NCBI GenBank assembly: GCA_964469505.1
Contig: CAYXZO010000089.1
Coordinates: 1 to 7,063, forward strand
Length of the DNA stretch: 7,063 bases
Direction: 5' to 3'
Source of the DNA: CAYXZO01 sp964469505
Lineage (GTDB): Bacteria; Fidelibacterota; UBA8477; JABMPR01
The notes beneath the pieces were generated by a model. That model did not search any database. It was not told where the DNA came from and saw only the letters and a list, made by a program, of their open reading frames with translations. The number at the start of each line of letters is the position of its first letter. The first letter of the stretch is position 1. Positions 1 through 5,525 of the stretch are shown here, piece by piece. The position numbers and the translations under genes are program-made.

Positions 1-195
1 AAATATTTTCGTGAAGCGGAACTTATTGCATTAGCAAAAACTAAAGCTCCCAGAGTCAGGCTGAGGGGACCGACACCGTAAATGTAGGCTGATTCTATTT
101 GTGAGGACCTGGAATTTTACTTAAGTCCGGAAAGCGAAAGGGAAACCATGGAGCGGAATTGTGGTAAACCCGCCAGCAACACAAGTAAAGAATTG
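1..195. other. Upstream region, no confident gene
   Basis: The first plus-strand frame stays open from base 1 to a TAA at 79-81 (26 codons, ending in RLRGPTP). It could be the tail of a gene that begins outside the window, but it resembles no family I know and is short enough to be chance. Bases 120-175 contain nested complementary segments: GGG 140-142 with CCC 169-171, and CCA 146-148 with TGG 162-164. An RNA fold is therefore possible, but I recognise no riboswitch or intron consensus. Confidence 0.25.
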
Positions 196-224
196 TTGAC
201 ATCATGTTAAGTATACTTTACATT
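196..224 (+). promoter_or_regulatory. Sigma-70-like promoter of the regulator operon
   Basis: A perfect -35 box TTGACA lies at 196-201, followed by a 17-nt spacer and a -10 candidate TACATT at 219-224 (4 of 6 matches to TATAAT). Transcription would start near 231, only about five bases before the ATG at 236, and there is no purine-rich ribosome binding site. If correct, the regulator mRNA is nearly leaderless. The rest of the operon has its own clear ribosome binding sites. Confidence 0.65.
206..221. promoter_or_regulatory. Palindromic operator candidate
   Basis: GTTAAGTATACTTTAC is a 16-bp inverted repeat with one mismatched symmetric pair and a perfect 10-bp core, AAGTATACTT (209-218). It fills the promoter spacer and enters the -10 box, so a bound protein would block RNA polymerase. 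The obvious candidate is the small XRE-type protein encoded 15 bp downstream, since regulators of this type are often autorepressors. Binding is inferred, not shown. Confidence 0.6.
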
Positions 225-235
225 ACCTGTGCGAT

Positions 236-463
236 ATGCATAACCAGCTCCGTAAATACCGTTTTCTGGCGGGAGAATTGACGCAGCGGGAATTGGCTCG
301 ACGGGTGGGCGTTACCCGTCAAACCATTCTGGCCATCGAAAAAGGCAGCTTCAACCCGTCCGTAAAGCTGGCGTTAAAGCTGGCGCAGGCTCTGGGTACC
401 ACCGTAGAGGAACTGTTTCAGTTGGAAGACAAGGAAAAGCCGGAGGGGGAGGGCAAGAAATGA
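236..463 (+). CDS. Small XRE-family transcriptional regulator
   Basis: This is a 75-aa DNA-binding protein consisting almost only of a helix-turn-helix domain of the Cro/C1 (HTH_3) type. Helix 2 is around residues 16-25 (TQRELARRVG) and the recognition helix around 27-37 (TRQTILAIEKG). The hallmark stretch NPSVKLALKLAQALG follows at 40-54, and the tail is short and charged. These match the small stand-alone YozG-like regulators of about 65-75 aa, which commonly sit beside a membrane-protein gene. The start is supported by the family pattern (M-x-N-x-L-R at the N-terminus), although no Shine-Dalgarno precedes it. The stop overlaps the next start as ATGA (460-463), implying translational coupling. 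It probably represses its own operon through the 206-221 palindrome. No effector domain is present, so the signal it responds to is unknown. Confidence 0.92.
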   Translation: MHNQLRKYRFLAGELTQRELARRVGVTRQTILAIEKGSFNPSVKLALKLAQALGTTVEELFQLEDKEKPEGEGKK

Positions 464-1119
464 GACGCTTCTACGCTTTGTTGAAAGGGGTTTATCCGCT
501 ATTGGTGGTGCTGGTGATCCTCAGTGCCCAGGGGTTACCGTCCTGGATCCTGATGATTTTAATCGTGGCCGCGCTAGGGGCACCGTTGGTCCGGGAGCTG
601 ACCGGAATCGATCTGGATGAAAGACAAGTGGCTGTGGCCCGTTTCTCTAGTCATCTGGCCTTTTACCTATTGCTGGGCTTGATTCTGTACGTCATGGTTC
701 ATGACTATTTCGCGGTTGGTCAACAGCCGCCATCGGTTTGGTATCTGCTGCTCATCGCGCCGCTAATGGTCAAGTTTCTGATGGTGTTATTCGAGAATTA
801 CGGCTATCTGCTGGGCGCGCGATTGATCGGTCTTTTTTTGTCATTTGTGTTTGTCCTGTTTGTGCTCTTGTCCCATGGCCCCGTTAGTCCGGAATTAATT
901 CCATTTGTTTTACTGGGATTAGTCGCCTGGTTCGGTGGACGTCGGCCGCGGGGAGCGGCGCTGGTTTACTTCTTATTAGCCCTGGGATTAACCTTCTTTT
1001 TTCACGGGTGGCTCAGGCTACCCATATACACGCGTTTGATCATGTATAGCCTGTTGCCCCTGCCTTTACTGGCGGGGAGCTGGGCTTTTTGGAGGGGTGA
1101 ATTGGAAAATGAGGAGTAA
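460..1119 (+). CDS. Multipass inner-membrane protein, DUF2178-like
   Basis: This 219-aa protein of unknown function is very hydrophobic, with about seven or eight predicted transmembrane segments (roughly residues 8-24, 26-44, 64-83, 92-111, 120-138, 145-159, 164-182 and 190-210). The clearest motif is LDERQ at 52-56, followed by ARFSSHLAFYLLL (60-72). This resembles the DER...A...AF pattern of the small DUF2178-type membrane proteins that often accompany YozG-like regulators, but this protein is longer and the match is by eye. No transporter or enzymatic motif is visible. Translation should start at 460 from GGAGGG (448-453) with 6-nt spacing, overlapping the regulator stop. The coupling suggests that the regulator controls this protein or senses something linked to it. 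The C-terminus is short and acidic (ELENEE). Confidence 0.75.
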   Translation: MRRFYALLKGVYPLLVVLVILSAQGLPSWILMILIVAALGAPLVRELTGIDLDERQVAVARFSSHLAFYLLLGLILYVMVHDYFAVGQQPPSVWYLLLIAPLMVKFLMVLFENYGYLLGARLIGLFLSFVFVLFVLLSHGPVSPELIPFVLLGLVAWFGGRRPRGAALVYFLLALGLTFFFHGWLRLPIYTRLIMYSLLPLPLLAGSWAFWRGELENEE

Positions 1120-1122
1120 GTC

Positions 1123-1602
1123 ATGAGGTTTCAGTCTCTGAAAAAGCATTTGATTTTGGCCGGCTTGGTTCTCACTAGCATTCGGGGAGCCGAACCGGGA
1201 GGTAACTTCACCTTTTCGTTTGTTCTCAGCGGTCATGTTTTGCTGGGGATCGGTTATGAGTACGCCCTCGATGAACATCACGCTTTCAGGGTAACTGCCT
1301 ATCCCCTGTTAGTACCTGGTAAAGGTTTCCCCTATGCCTTCCGGGCGGGGTATCGGTATTCCTTTGCGGGAGATAAATGGCAGCCCCGCTTAGGCCTGGA
1401 TTTCGCCCTGCTGGTCAGTCCACCGGTAAAAGGGGCACGGCGGCACCTGCCCATGTTGGTGCTGACCCCGGGTTTGACGTACCAGGACTCCCGGAGGGTA
1501 AACTGGGAGTTCAGCCCCTGGGTGGCGTATTTTCTTACCAAAACCAGGCGCCGGATAGCGCCCATCGGATTGGAACTGGAAGTAAACCAAGGTGGGCGCT
1601 AG
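1123..1602 (+). CDS. Secreted beta-rich protein, probable small outer-membrane barrel
   Basis: This 159-aa protein is not assigned to a family. Residues 1-23 look like a Sec signal peptide: the basic start MRFQSLKK, a hydrophobic core LILAGLVL and a likely cleavage after RGA. The mature part alternates polar and hydrophobic or aromatic residues (for example HAFRVTAYPLLV and YAFRAGYRYSF), separated by turns rich in G, D and P, as in outer-membrane beta-barrels. At about 136 mature residues it could form at most a small eight-strand barrel. It lacks a classic C-terminal aromatic residue, ending in NQGGR. The start has a strong ribosome binding site, GAGGAG (1111-1116), 6 nt upstream, and the preceding gene ends 3 nt before it, so it is the third gene of the operon. 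A periplasmic beta-sandwich is the alternative. Confidence 0.65.
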   Translation: MRFQSLKKHLILAGLVLTSIRGAEPGGNFTFSFVLSGHVLLGIGYEYALDEHHAFRVTAYPLLVPGKGFPYAFRAGYRYSFAGDKWQPRLGLDFALLVSPPVKGARRHLPMLVLTPGLTYQDSRRVNWEFSPWVAYFLTKTRRRIAPIGLELEVNQGGR

Positions 1603-1620
1603 AGGAAGATGAAATAATTT

Positions 1621-1708
1621 TAACCGCAGGGGGCGCAGAGAGCGAAAAGTGATATGTTGTTTTCCTTTAAGCCATTTCTCTGCGGGACTCTGCGACCTCT
1701 GCGGTTTT
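1621..1708. repeat. CGCAGAG-unit inverted repeat between convergent genes
   Basis: The left arm (1622-1640) pairs with the right arm (1688-1706) as a 19-bp stem containing one G-A mismatch and one G-T pair. The apical part (1641-1687) is less well paired. The right arm holds three copies of CTCTGCG at 1678, 1688 and 1697, a period of 9-10 bases. The left arm has CGCAGAG at 1634-1640 and degenerate copies around it. Similar ACCGCAGAGG-CGCAGAG arrays occur between genes in many bacterial genomes. The stem is followed by TTTT on the plus strand and lies between two convergent stop codons (1602 and 1782), so it may also act as a bidirectional transcription terminator. Confidence 0.75.
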
Positions 1709-1781
1709 AATATTAGTGAATGAACTTTTGCCATGGATTCACACGGTCATATATATTTTCATACGCAGATTTAGACTTTGA

Positions 1782-2609
1782 TCATATAAAGTAGCTTAAA
1801 TTAATTCCAAGTACATATCCAATCATATCTTTCAAATCCTGATCAAGTGGTAGTTTAAAAGTTAGACTGGGTTTAAAAGAACCCCAGCGCGAGGTAGCAG
1901 TGAGACCAGCCTGGTGCATACTGTTATCGTTAAAATCGCCGTCCTCACCGGAAGCCCACCATCGCCCGCTGATTCCTGCTGTTATAGAAGTTCCGGCGAT
2001 TTTGTATCCCATTTGCATGCTATAAAGCAGCCACAACTCGTTATCACCGTTATCGCCTTTTGGTACCCAAACTACTGTAGCTACCCTACTATTAATAACT
2101 AACGGAAAAGCTGCAGAATTATGGTACCTGATAGCTCCTGAGAAAGGAATTATCTCCGGTAAAAAAGCTTCGGCGCGATCTATAAAATCTGTTATATAGC
2201 TTAGGAAGATTTCTATTGATGAAAAATCTGGCTCTATTAATGGATACCGTACGCCAAGCTCAGTAGTGTACATTGCACCGCGTTCATGTAGCTCAATCCC
2301 TACGTATGGATTGCCAAGACTAGCTTCAGTACTGCTTTGATCGTTTTTAAAATCGGCGACAGCAAAGGGTATTTCGCCCACTACCGTAATAGTTTGAGAA
2401 ATAGGGAATCTTGCGGTAAAAAAAGATGTGGAGGTTATAAAACCAATATCCTCACCATTTTTGAAATCTGGTCTTAATATTTCTATTGAAATTCCTTTAG
2501 ACATACTTTGATGCAACCATAAAGTTTGTGATTTTAAAGAAGAAAATATTAATAAATTTGCTATAGCGTATATGATGCCCACTGTGGTCGTTTTATATAA
2601 TTTAAACAT
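1782..2609 (-). CDS. Predicted outer-membrane beta-barrel protein
   Basis: This protein is 275 aa from the ATG at 2609; an in-frame TTG two codons upstream (2615) is an alternative start. I prefer the ATG because AGGG lies 7 nt before it. Residues 1-28 form a signal peptide (MFKLYK, then a hydrophobic core, then SSLKSQ). The rest is rich in amphipathic beta-strand patterns and ends in the strand-like LGINLSYFI. The segment ASLGNPYVGIEL, around residue 96, resembles the GNPY-x-G motif of Phenol_MetA_deg-like barrel proteins, so a porin or channel role is possible but unproven. The gene is visibly richer in A+T than both flanking blocks, which may reflect transfer or different constraint. It converges on the left operon. 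No partner gene directly overlaps it. Confidence 0.65.
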   Translation of the reverse strand: MFKLYKTTTVGIIYAIANLLIFSSLKSQTLWLHQSMSKGISIEILRPDFKNGEDIGFITSTSFFTARFPISQTITVVGEIPFAVADFKNDQSSTEASLGNPYVGIELHERGAMYTTELGVRYPLIEPDFSSIEIFLSYITDFIDRAEAFLPEIIPFSGAIRYHNSAAFPLVINSRVATVVWVPKGDNGDNELWLLYSMQMGYKIAGTSITAGISGRWWASGEDGDFNDNSMHQAGLTATSRWGSFKPSLTFKLPLDQDLKDMIGYVLGINLSYFI

Positions 2610-2622
2610 GCACAAACCCTTT

Positions 2623-2650
2623 ATTAAATATGTTTACAGGATATGGACAA
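2623..2650 (-). promoter_or_regulatory. Possible promoter of the barrel gene
   Basis: Read on the minus strand, TTGTCC (2650-2645, 4 of 6 matches to -35) is followed by a 16-nt spacer and TTTAAT (2628-2623, 5 of 6 matches to -10). Transcription would begin near 2616, within about ten bases of the ATG at 2609, leaving almost no leader and part of the ribosome binding site at the very 5' end. The region is AT-rich, where such matches arise by chance. Confidence 0.25.
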
Positions 2651-2746
2651 CACTTAATAAGTTTGCCCATTGAATTTAAAGGTACTAATTCTTCGCGATG
2701 AGCTTATTTAAGCAAATACATGCAGCTCAGTGGGCACTACTGCAAA

Positions 2747-2764
2747 TTATTCAGTACTGAATAA
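2747..2764. promoter_or_regulatory. Perfect 18-bp palindrome, operator candidate
   Basis: TTATTCAGTACTGAATAA is identical to its own reverse complement over all 18 bases, centred between 2755 and 2756. It lies between the short ORF stop (2823) and the barrel gene start (2609), 138 bp upstream of the latter. A palindrome without a spacer makes a poor RNA hairpin, so binding by a dimeric DNA-binding protein is the more natural reading. Its sequence differs from the AAGTATACTT core upstream of the XRE gene, although both contain the central GTAC/GTATAC-like alternation. Confidence 0.5.
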
Positions 2765-2822
2765 GTCTATTTGGAATTGTATGGATATTTCAAGCTAAGT
2801 GTGTTTCATCTCCGGCGTTTTT

Positions 2823-2939
2823 CTAGAGAGGACCTAACATAATTCCAGTGGCACCTACACATTCACGTAAACAAGGGCAGTTTGTTTTTATATCGGCTGT
2901 GATAAATGTCGCGGTGCGAATTTTTCCTATTTCGCCCAT
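2823..2939 (-). CDS. Small ORF, 38-aa peptide with Cys-Pro-Cys...Cys motif
   Basis: This is an unrecognised short reading frame. It starts at an ATG (2939-2937), has AAGGAG (2955-2950) 10 nt upstream, and ends at TAG (2825-2823). The frame is closed by a TAA seven codons before the ATG, so it is not the tail of a longer gene. The peptide has no membrane segment: residues 1-20 are polar to mixed (MGEIGKIRTATF then ITADIKTN), residues 21-27 are CPCLREC, and the tail is small and hydrophobic (VGATGIMLGPL). All three cysteines are clustered (C21, C23, C27). A TTGACA promoter candidate lies about 90-120 bp upstream. Possibilities include a regulatory or metal-binding microprotein, a modified-peptide precursor, or a chance ORF. 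No modification enzyme is present in the window to support the precursor idea. Confidence 0.45.
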   Translation of the reverse strand: MGEIGKIRTATFITADIKTNCPCLRECVGATGIMLGPL

Positions 2940-3029
2940 AACGACTTTTCTCCTTTGTTAAACATGTGCCGCAAAACTGTGGAACCCACCCCCTCCTGAT
3001 GACTGGGTTGATTGAATCCCTAATAATTA

Positions 3030-3058
3030 AGCTTACCTCTGTCGATAGTCTATGTCAA
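3030..3058 (-). promoter_or_regulatory. Sigma-70-like promoter reading toward the short ORF
   Basis: On the minus strand a perfect TTGACA (3058-3053) is followed by exactly 17 nt and TAAGCT (3035-3030, 3 of 6 matches to TATAAT). Transcription would start near 3023, giving a leader of about 84 nt to the ATG at 2939. It lies just downstream of the PLP-enzyme stop, so it gives the short ORF, and perhaps the barrel gene beyond it, expression independent of the metabolic operon. The -10 box is weak. Confidence 0.45.
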
Positions 3059-3102
3059 GGAGAAAGGGATATGAATTTATCAGTATTTACCGCCTATTAA
3101 TT

Positions 3103-4161
3103 CTATAAAAATCTCCTGAAGTCCCCCGGTAAATCCTCCACCTTAACTTTATCCGCGTATTGAGTTAACGAAGCGCTGTTGAAAGTATGCCAATACAAAA
3201 CAGTCTTGCCCTTGGCGTTTGGGGAATTCAGAAAATCCAACACCGCCGCGGCTGTTTTAGCCGTGTAAGTGGGCTCCAGCTGAATATCATGAGCCGCGAA
3301 TACTTCTTGCGCTCGTTCACCAGCCTCAGTGGGATGCCCGTAGCCTGAACCGAAATAGTTATCCCACACTTCCGGGGGATTAGCCGGCGGGGGAGGGAGT
3401 TTCGCTCCGGCCTGTCGTAACAGCTTGTAAGTCTTCAAAGCTAGCTTATGGGCCGTGCCGGCGGTGGCCATGGGTAGCGGGCCCCAATGGGAGGGGGTGA
3501 CACGCACTCCGATGACCCGGGATTTGAGGCCGGCTAAACGACAACCCAGGTGCAGACCAGCCAAGGTGCCGTTGGAGCCCAGGGCACAGAAAATGATATC
3601 CGGCTTCGGCATTTCCCCCCGCTGTACCTGCTCTGCTAACTCGAAAGCCGCGTTTACAAAACCTAATGCCCCCACCGGGATGGAACCCCCGGCGTACAGG
3701 AAAAAAGCTCGTGGATATTTTAGACGTTGATGACAATAAAACTGCCAGGCCACGCCACCGTAACCTTTCACCAACACCATTTCGGCCCCGAAATAGCTCA
3801 ACAACCGTAGGTTTTCCTGCACGTGGGGAGTAACCGGCTGCTCGTATAAAATCAACGTGGTTTTAAGCCCTTGTTGTCCGGCGTAGATAGTGGTGGCCAG
3901 GCCGTGATGGGTACCTAGTCCCCCAGTGGTAACGATTCGTGTTTTGCCGGCGGCCTGCACCGCTCCCAGGATAAATTCCAGTTTGCGCACCTTGTTGCCG
4001 CCGTAAAGGGGATTAGTTAAATCGTCGCGTTTCACCCAAAGCCCCGCAGGCCCTAGGTTTTGTATGAACTGCACCGGCGTAGGTAATTTCGCTAAACCCA
4101 CCAGGGCTACCCGTTCCTCGATTTCGGGGAATCTGGCGAACAGTGGCCGCTGAATGCTCAT
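3103..4161 (-). CDS. PLP-dependent enzyme, ACC deaminase/D-cysteine desulfhydrase family
   Basis: This 352-aa fold-type II PLP enzyme probably acts by elimination or deamination on a small amino acid; the substrate is unknown. The region LPTPVQ...WVKRDDLTNPLYGGNKVRKLE (26-62) contains Lys57 in GGNKVRK, the equivalent of the Schiff-base lysine in this family. GSNGT (195-199) is the phosphate-binding loop, and EPTYTAK (296-302) carries the conserved C-terminal tyrosine. Where ACC deaminases and D-cysteine desulfhydrases have an SNH-type motif, this protein has GLGTHHG (81-87). Near the end it has YWHTFNS (323-329) instead of the common HTGG. These changes suggest a divergent subfamily, so neither specific enzyme name should be transferred. 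The start at 4161 is chosen because GGAGG (4176-4172) precedes it and ATG overlaps the permease stop as ATGA. The same frame stays open up to 4239, but that part only shadows the permease tail. Confidence 0.85.
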   Translation of the reverse strand: MSIQRPLFARFPEIEERVALVGLAKLPTPVQFIQNLGPAGLWVKRDDLTNPLYGGNKVRKLEFILGAVQAAGKTRIVTTGGLGTHHGLATTIYAGQQGLKTTLILYEQPVTPHVQENLRLLSYFGAEMVLVKGYGGVAWQFYCHQRLKYPRAFFLYAGGSIPVGALGFVNAAFELAEQVQRGEMPKPDIIFCALGSNGTLAGLHLGCRLAGLKSRVIGVRVTPSHWGPLPMATAGTAHKLALKTYKLLRQAGAKLPPPPANPPEVWDNYFGSGYGHPTEAGERAQEVFAAHDIQLEPTYTAKTAAAVLDFLNSPNAKGKTVLYWHTFNSASLTQYADKVKVEDLPGDFRRFL

Positions 4162-5525
4162 GGAATCAATTCCTCCCGCTCTTGCAATATTACCTGCTCT
4201 ACCATCAGTCCCTGTTGAGCCAGATGCCGGCGTCGCCATTCATAGAAACCCCAGCCGCTTAGGACAAACAGCACGAAAAGCCCGATCTTTACCGCTGATT
4301 CCAGGGATACGACTAGTACCAGAGCTAAAAAGGCCAACAGCGAACCACACATGGCCGCGCAGAAATAGAGCCACCGAACGGAGCTGAATAGCGGCAAATC
4401 TCGGCCCTCGTGCTTTAACTTCTTTCCAACCTTCACCGCTGAAAGCATCACCGGAATCACCACCAGAATGGCACCTAGCGCGGCGAAGGTGGCCAGAGTT
4501 TCCAGAGAAGGACAGGTTAACAATCCGGCCACGGACAATCCCCAGATGAGAATCAGCAGCCGCACGGGCGTCCCGAAACGGGGATGCAAGCTGAACCAGC
4601 CGGCGGGCAGCAAGCGGTCTTTGGCCATCATGAACAGCGATTTGGTCCCCACTAAAAAGAGGGCATTCAGCGTGGTGGTGATGGCCAGCAGCGCCCCACC
4701 CAGGATGAAAATCCGCATCCCGGTGGCGCCCAGCGTCGCCCGCGCCACGTACACCAGGGGATTGTCCTGTTGCGCCAGGGTCTCCGGCGCTGTTACCCGG
4801 ACGGTGGCCCAGGCCACCAGCACATACAACAGGGCAATCAGGGGAAAACTGAGTAGGTAAGCCCGGGTTACGGTGCGAGCGGGATTCTTAATTTCCGCTC
4901 CCAGCTCAATGATGCCATTGGCCCCGAAATAGGTAAAGCTCAGCAAGGCCACGCCCAGCACAAAGGTCCCCACACCTGGCGGCGGTGATTGGTAATTCGC
5001 GGCGGGATACCGCAACCCTCCCTGGGCGTAGTACAGTAAAACGACAATGAGAATCAACACCATTAACCCTTGAAGCATAGCAGCGAGACGCACCCCGACA
5101 ATATTGGTTATACACAGCACGGTAAGTAGTCCTACCGCCACGGCCAGGGGACTGATTCCCGGCCAGATGGAAGCGGCGTACTGTCCAGCACTGAGAGCAT
5201 ACAAAGGGATTTGCCCGTAAAATGAGGTCAAAGCGTACACCCAAATCGCCGTGAAGGCCAACCGGGGCGACAAAAAGCGGCTGGGGTACAGGTAATTTCC
5301 TCCTGCCACCGGCGCCACAATGGCTAGAAACGCCACCGGTAGCATGCCCAGGGCTACGGGAAACATGGCGGCCAGGTAAGCCCAGGGCAGCAAAGGTCCC
5401 ACCATTTTGGCCACCAAACCGGTGAAGACGAAAATGCCGGCGCCGATGGTAAAACCGATCATGATGAACAACACCGCCGGGAAACCGAGCACCCGCTTCA
5501 ATGCGGGAGATTCAGGCACCGTCAT
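4158..5525 (-). CDS. APC-superfamily amino-acid permease
   Basis: This 455-aa inner-membrane secondary transporter has about twelve predicted transmembrane helices, the usual size for the amino acid-polyamine-organocation superfamily. Helix 1 carries the unwound substrate-site motif GFTIGAGIF (24-32). Helix 6 and the loop after it read FTYFGANGIIELGAEIKNPA (197-216), matching the family's F-x-G and E-x-x-NPAR signatures. It would import an amino acid or related amine, probably by proton or sodium symport or exchange; the substrate cannot be specified. The start codon immediately abuts the oxidoreductase stop (TGAATG), with GGGAAGA 5 nt upstream, and its own stop overlaps the next start as ATGA. 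The gene is therefore translationally coupled on both sides. Context suggests it feeds the PLP enzyme, the oxidoreductase, or both. Confidence 0.92.
   Translation of the reverse strand: MTVPESPALKRVLGFPAVLFIMIGFTIGAGIFVFTGLVAKMVGPLLPWAYLAAMFPVALGMLPVAFLAIVAPVAGGNYLYPSRFLSPRLAFTAIWVYALTSFYGQIPLYALSAGQYAASIWPGISPLAVAVGLLTVLCITNIVGVRLAAMLQGLMVLILIVVLLYYAQGGLRYPAANYQSPPPGVGTFVLGVALLSFTYFGANGIIELGAEIKNPARTVTRAYLLSFPLIALLYVLVAWATVRVTAPETLAQQDNPLVYVARATLGATGMRIFILGGALLAITTTLNALFLVGTKSLFMMAKDRLLPAGWFSLHPRFGTPVRLLILIWGLSVAGLLTCPSLETLATFAALGAILVVIPVMLSAVKVGKKLKHEGRDLPLFSSVRWLYFCAAMCGSLLAFLALVLVVSLESAVKIGLFVLFVLSGWGFYEWRRRHLAQQGLMVEQVILQEREELIP
4172..4176 (-). promoter_or_regulatory. Ribosome binding site deciding the PLP-enzyme start
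   Basis: GGAGG on the minus strand lies 10 nt before the ATG at 4161, inside the last codons of the permease gene. It supports the 352-aa start over the longer open frame reaching 4239, which would overlap the permease by 82 nt. Confidence 0.7.

Larger units (their letters stand above)
2610..3102. other. AT-rich intergenic region with a short ORF and dyads
   Basis: This stretch of about 490 nt separates the barrel gene from the PLP-enzyme gene. Besides the short ORF (2823-2939), its promoter and the 18-bp palindrome listed separately, it contains smaller dyads: ACTTAATAAGT (2652-2662), GCTTATTTAAGC (2702-2713) and the paired segments TGCAG/CTGCA (2721-2725 with 2740-2744). The leader of the short ORF can fold AACCCA against TGGGTT (2983-2988 and 3004-3009) around a G-rich loop. 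I see no RNA gene or mobile-element end here. Confidence 0.5.

Noticed and set aside
1..180. A possible group II intron, cobalamin-like riboswitch or other structured RNA upstream of the regulator.
   Set aside because: Only short complementary segments and loosely similar purine-rich phrases are present. No domain V hairpin or B12-box consensus could be found.
1066..1734. Several antisense or alternate-frame ORFs of 70-115 codons over the membrane and beta-rich protein genes.
   Set aside because: They overlap well-supported genes with ribosome binding sites, and their translations are basic and low in recognisable motifs, as expected for shadow frames.
2823..2939. Naming the small Cys peptide as a RiPP precursor.
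   Set aside because: No radical SAM, lanthipeptide synthetase, YcaO, peptidase or dedicated exporter is encoded in the window, so only an uncharacterised peptide is supported.
3057..3100. A plus-strand 9-codon ORF (ATG at 3071) with a good AAGGAG site upstream.
   Set aside because: It is too short to support as a gene, it overlaps the minus-strand -35 box, and nothing downstream is on the plus strand. The Shine-Dalgarno match is probably chance.
4162..4239. N-terminal extension of the PLP enzyme to a start at 4239.
   Set aside because: The extra 26 residues (starting MATPASGSTG) are the shadow of the permease tail. The ATG at 4161 has GGAGG upstream, makes the ATGA overlap and matches the family's length.
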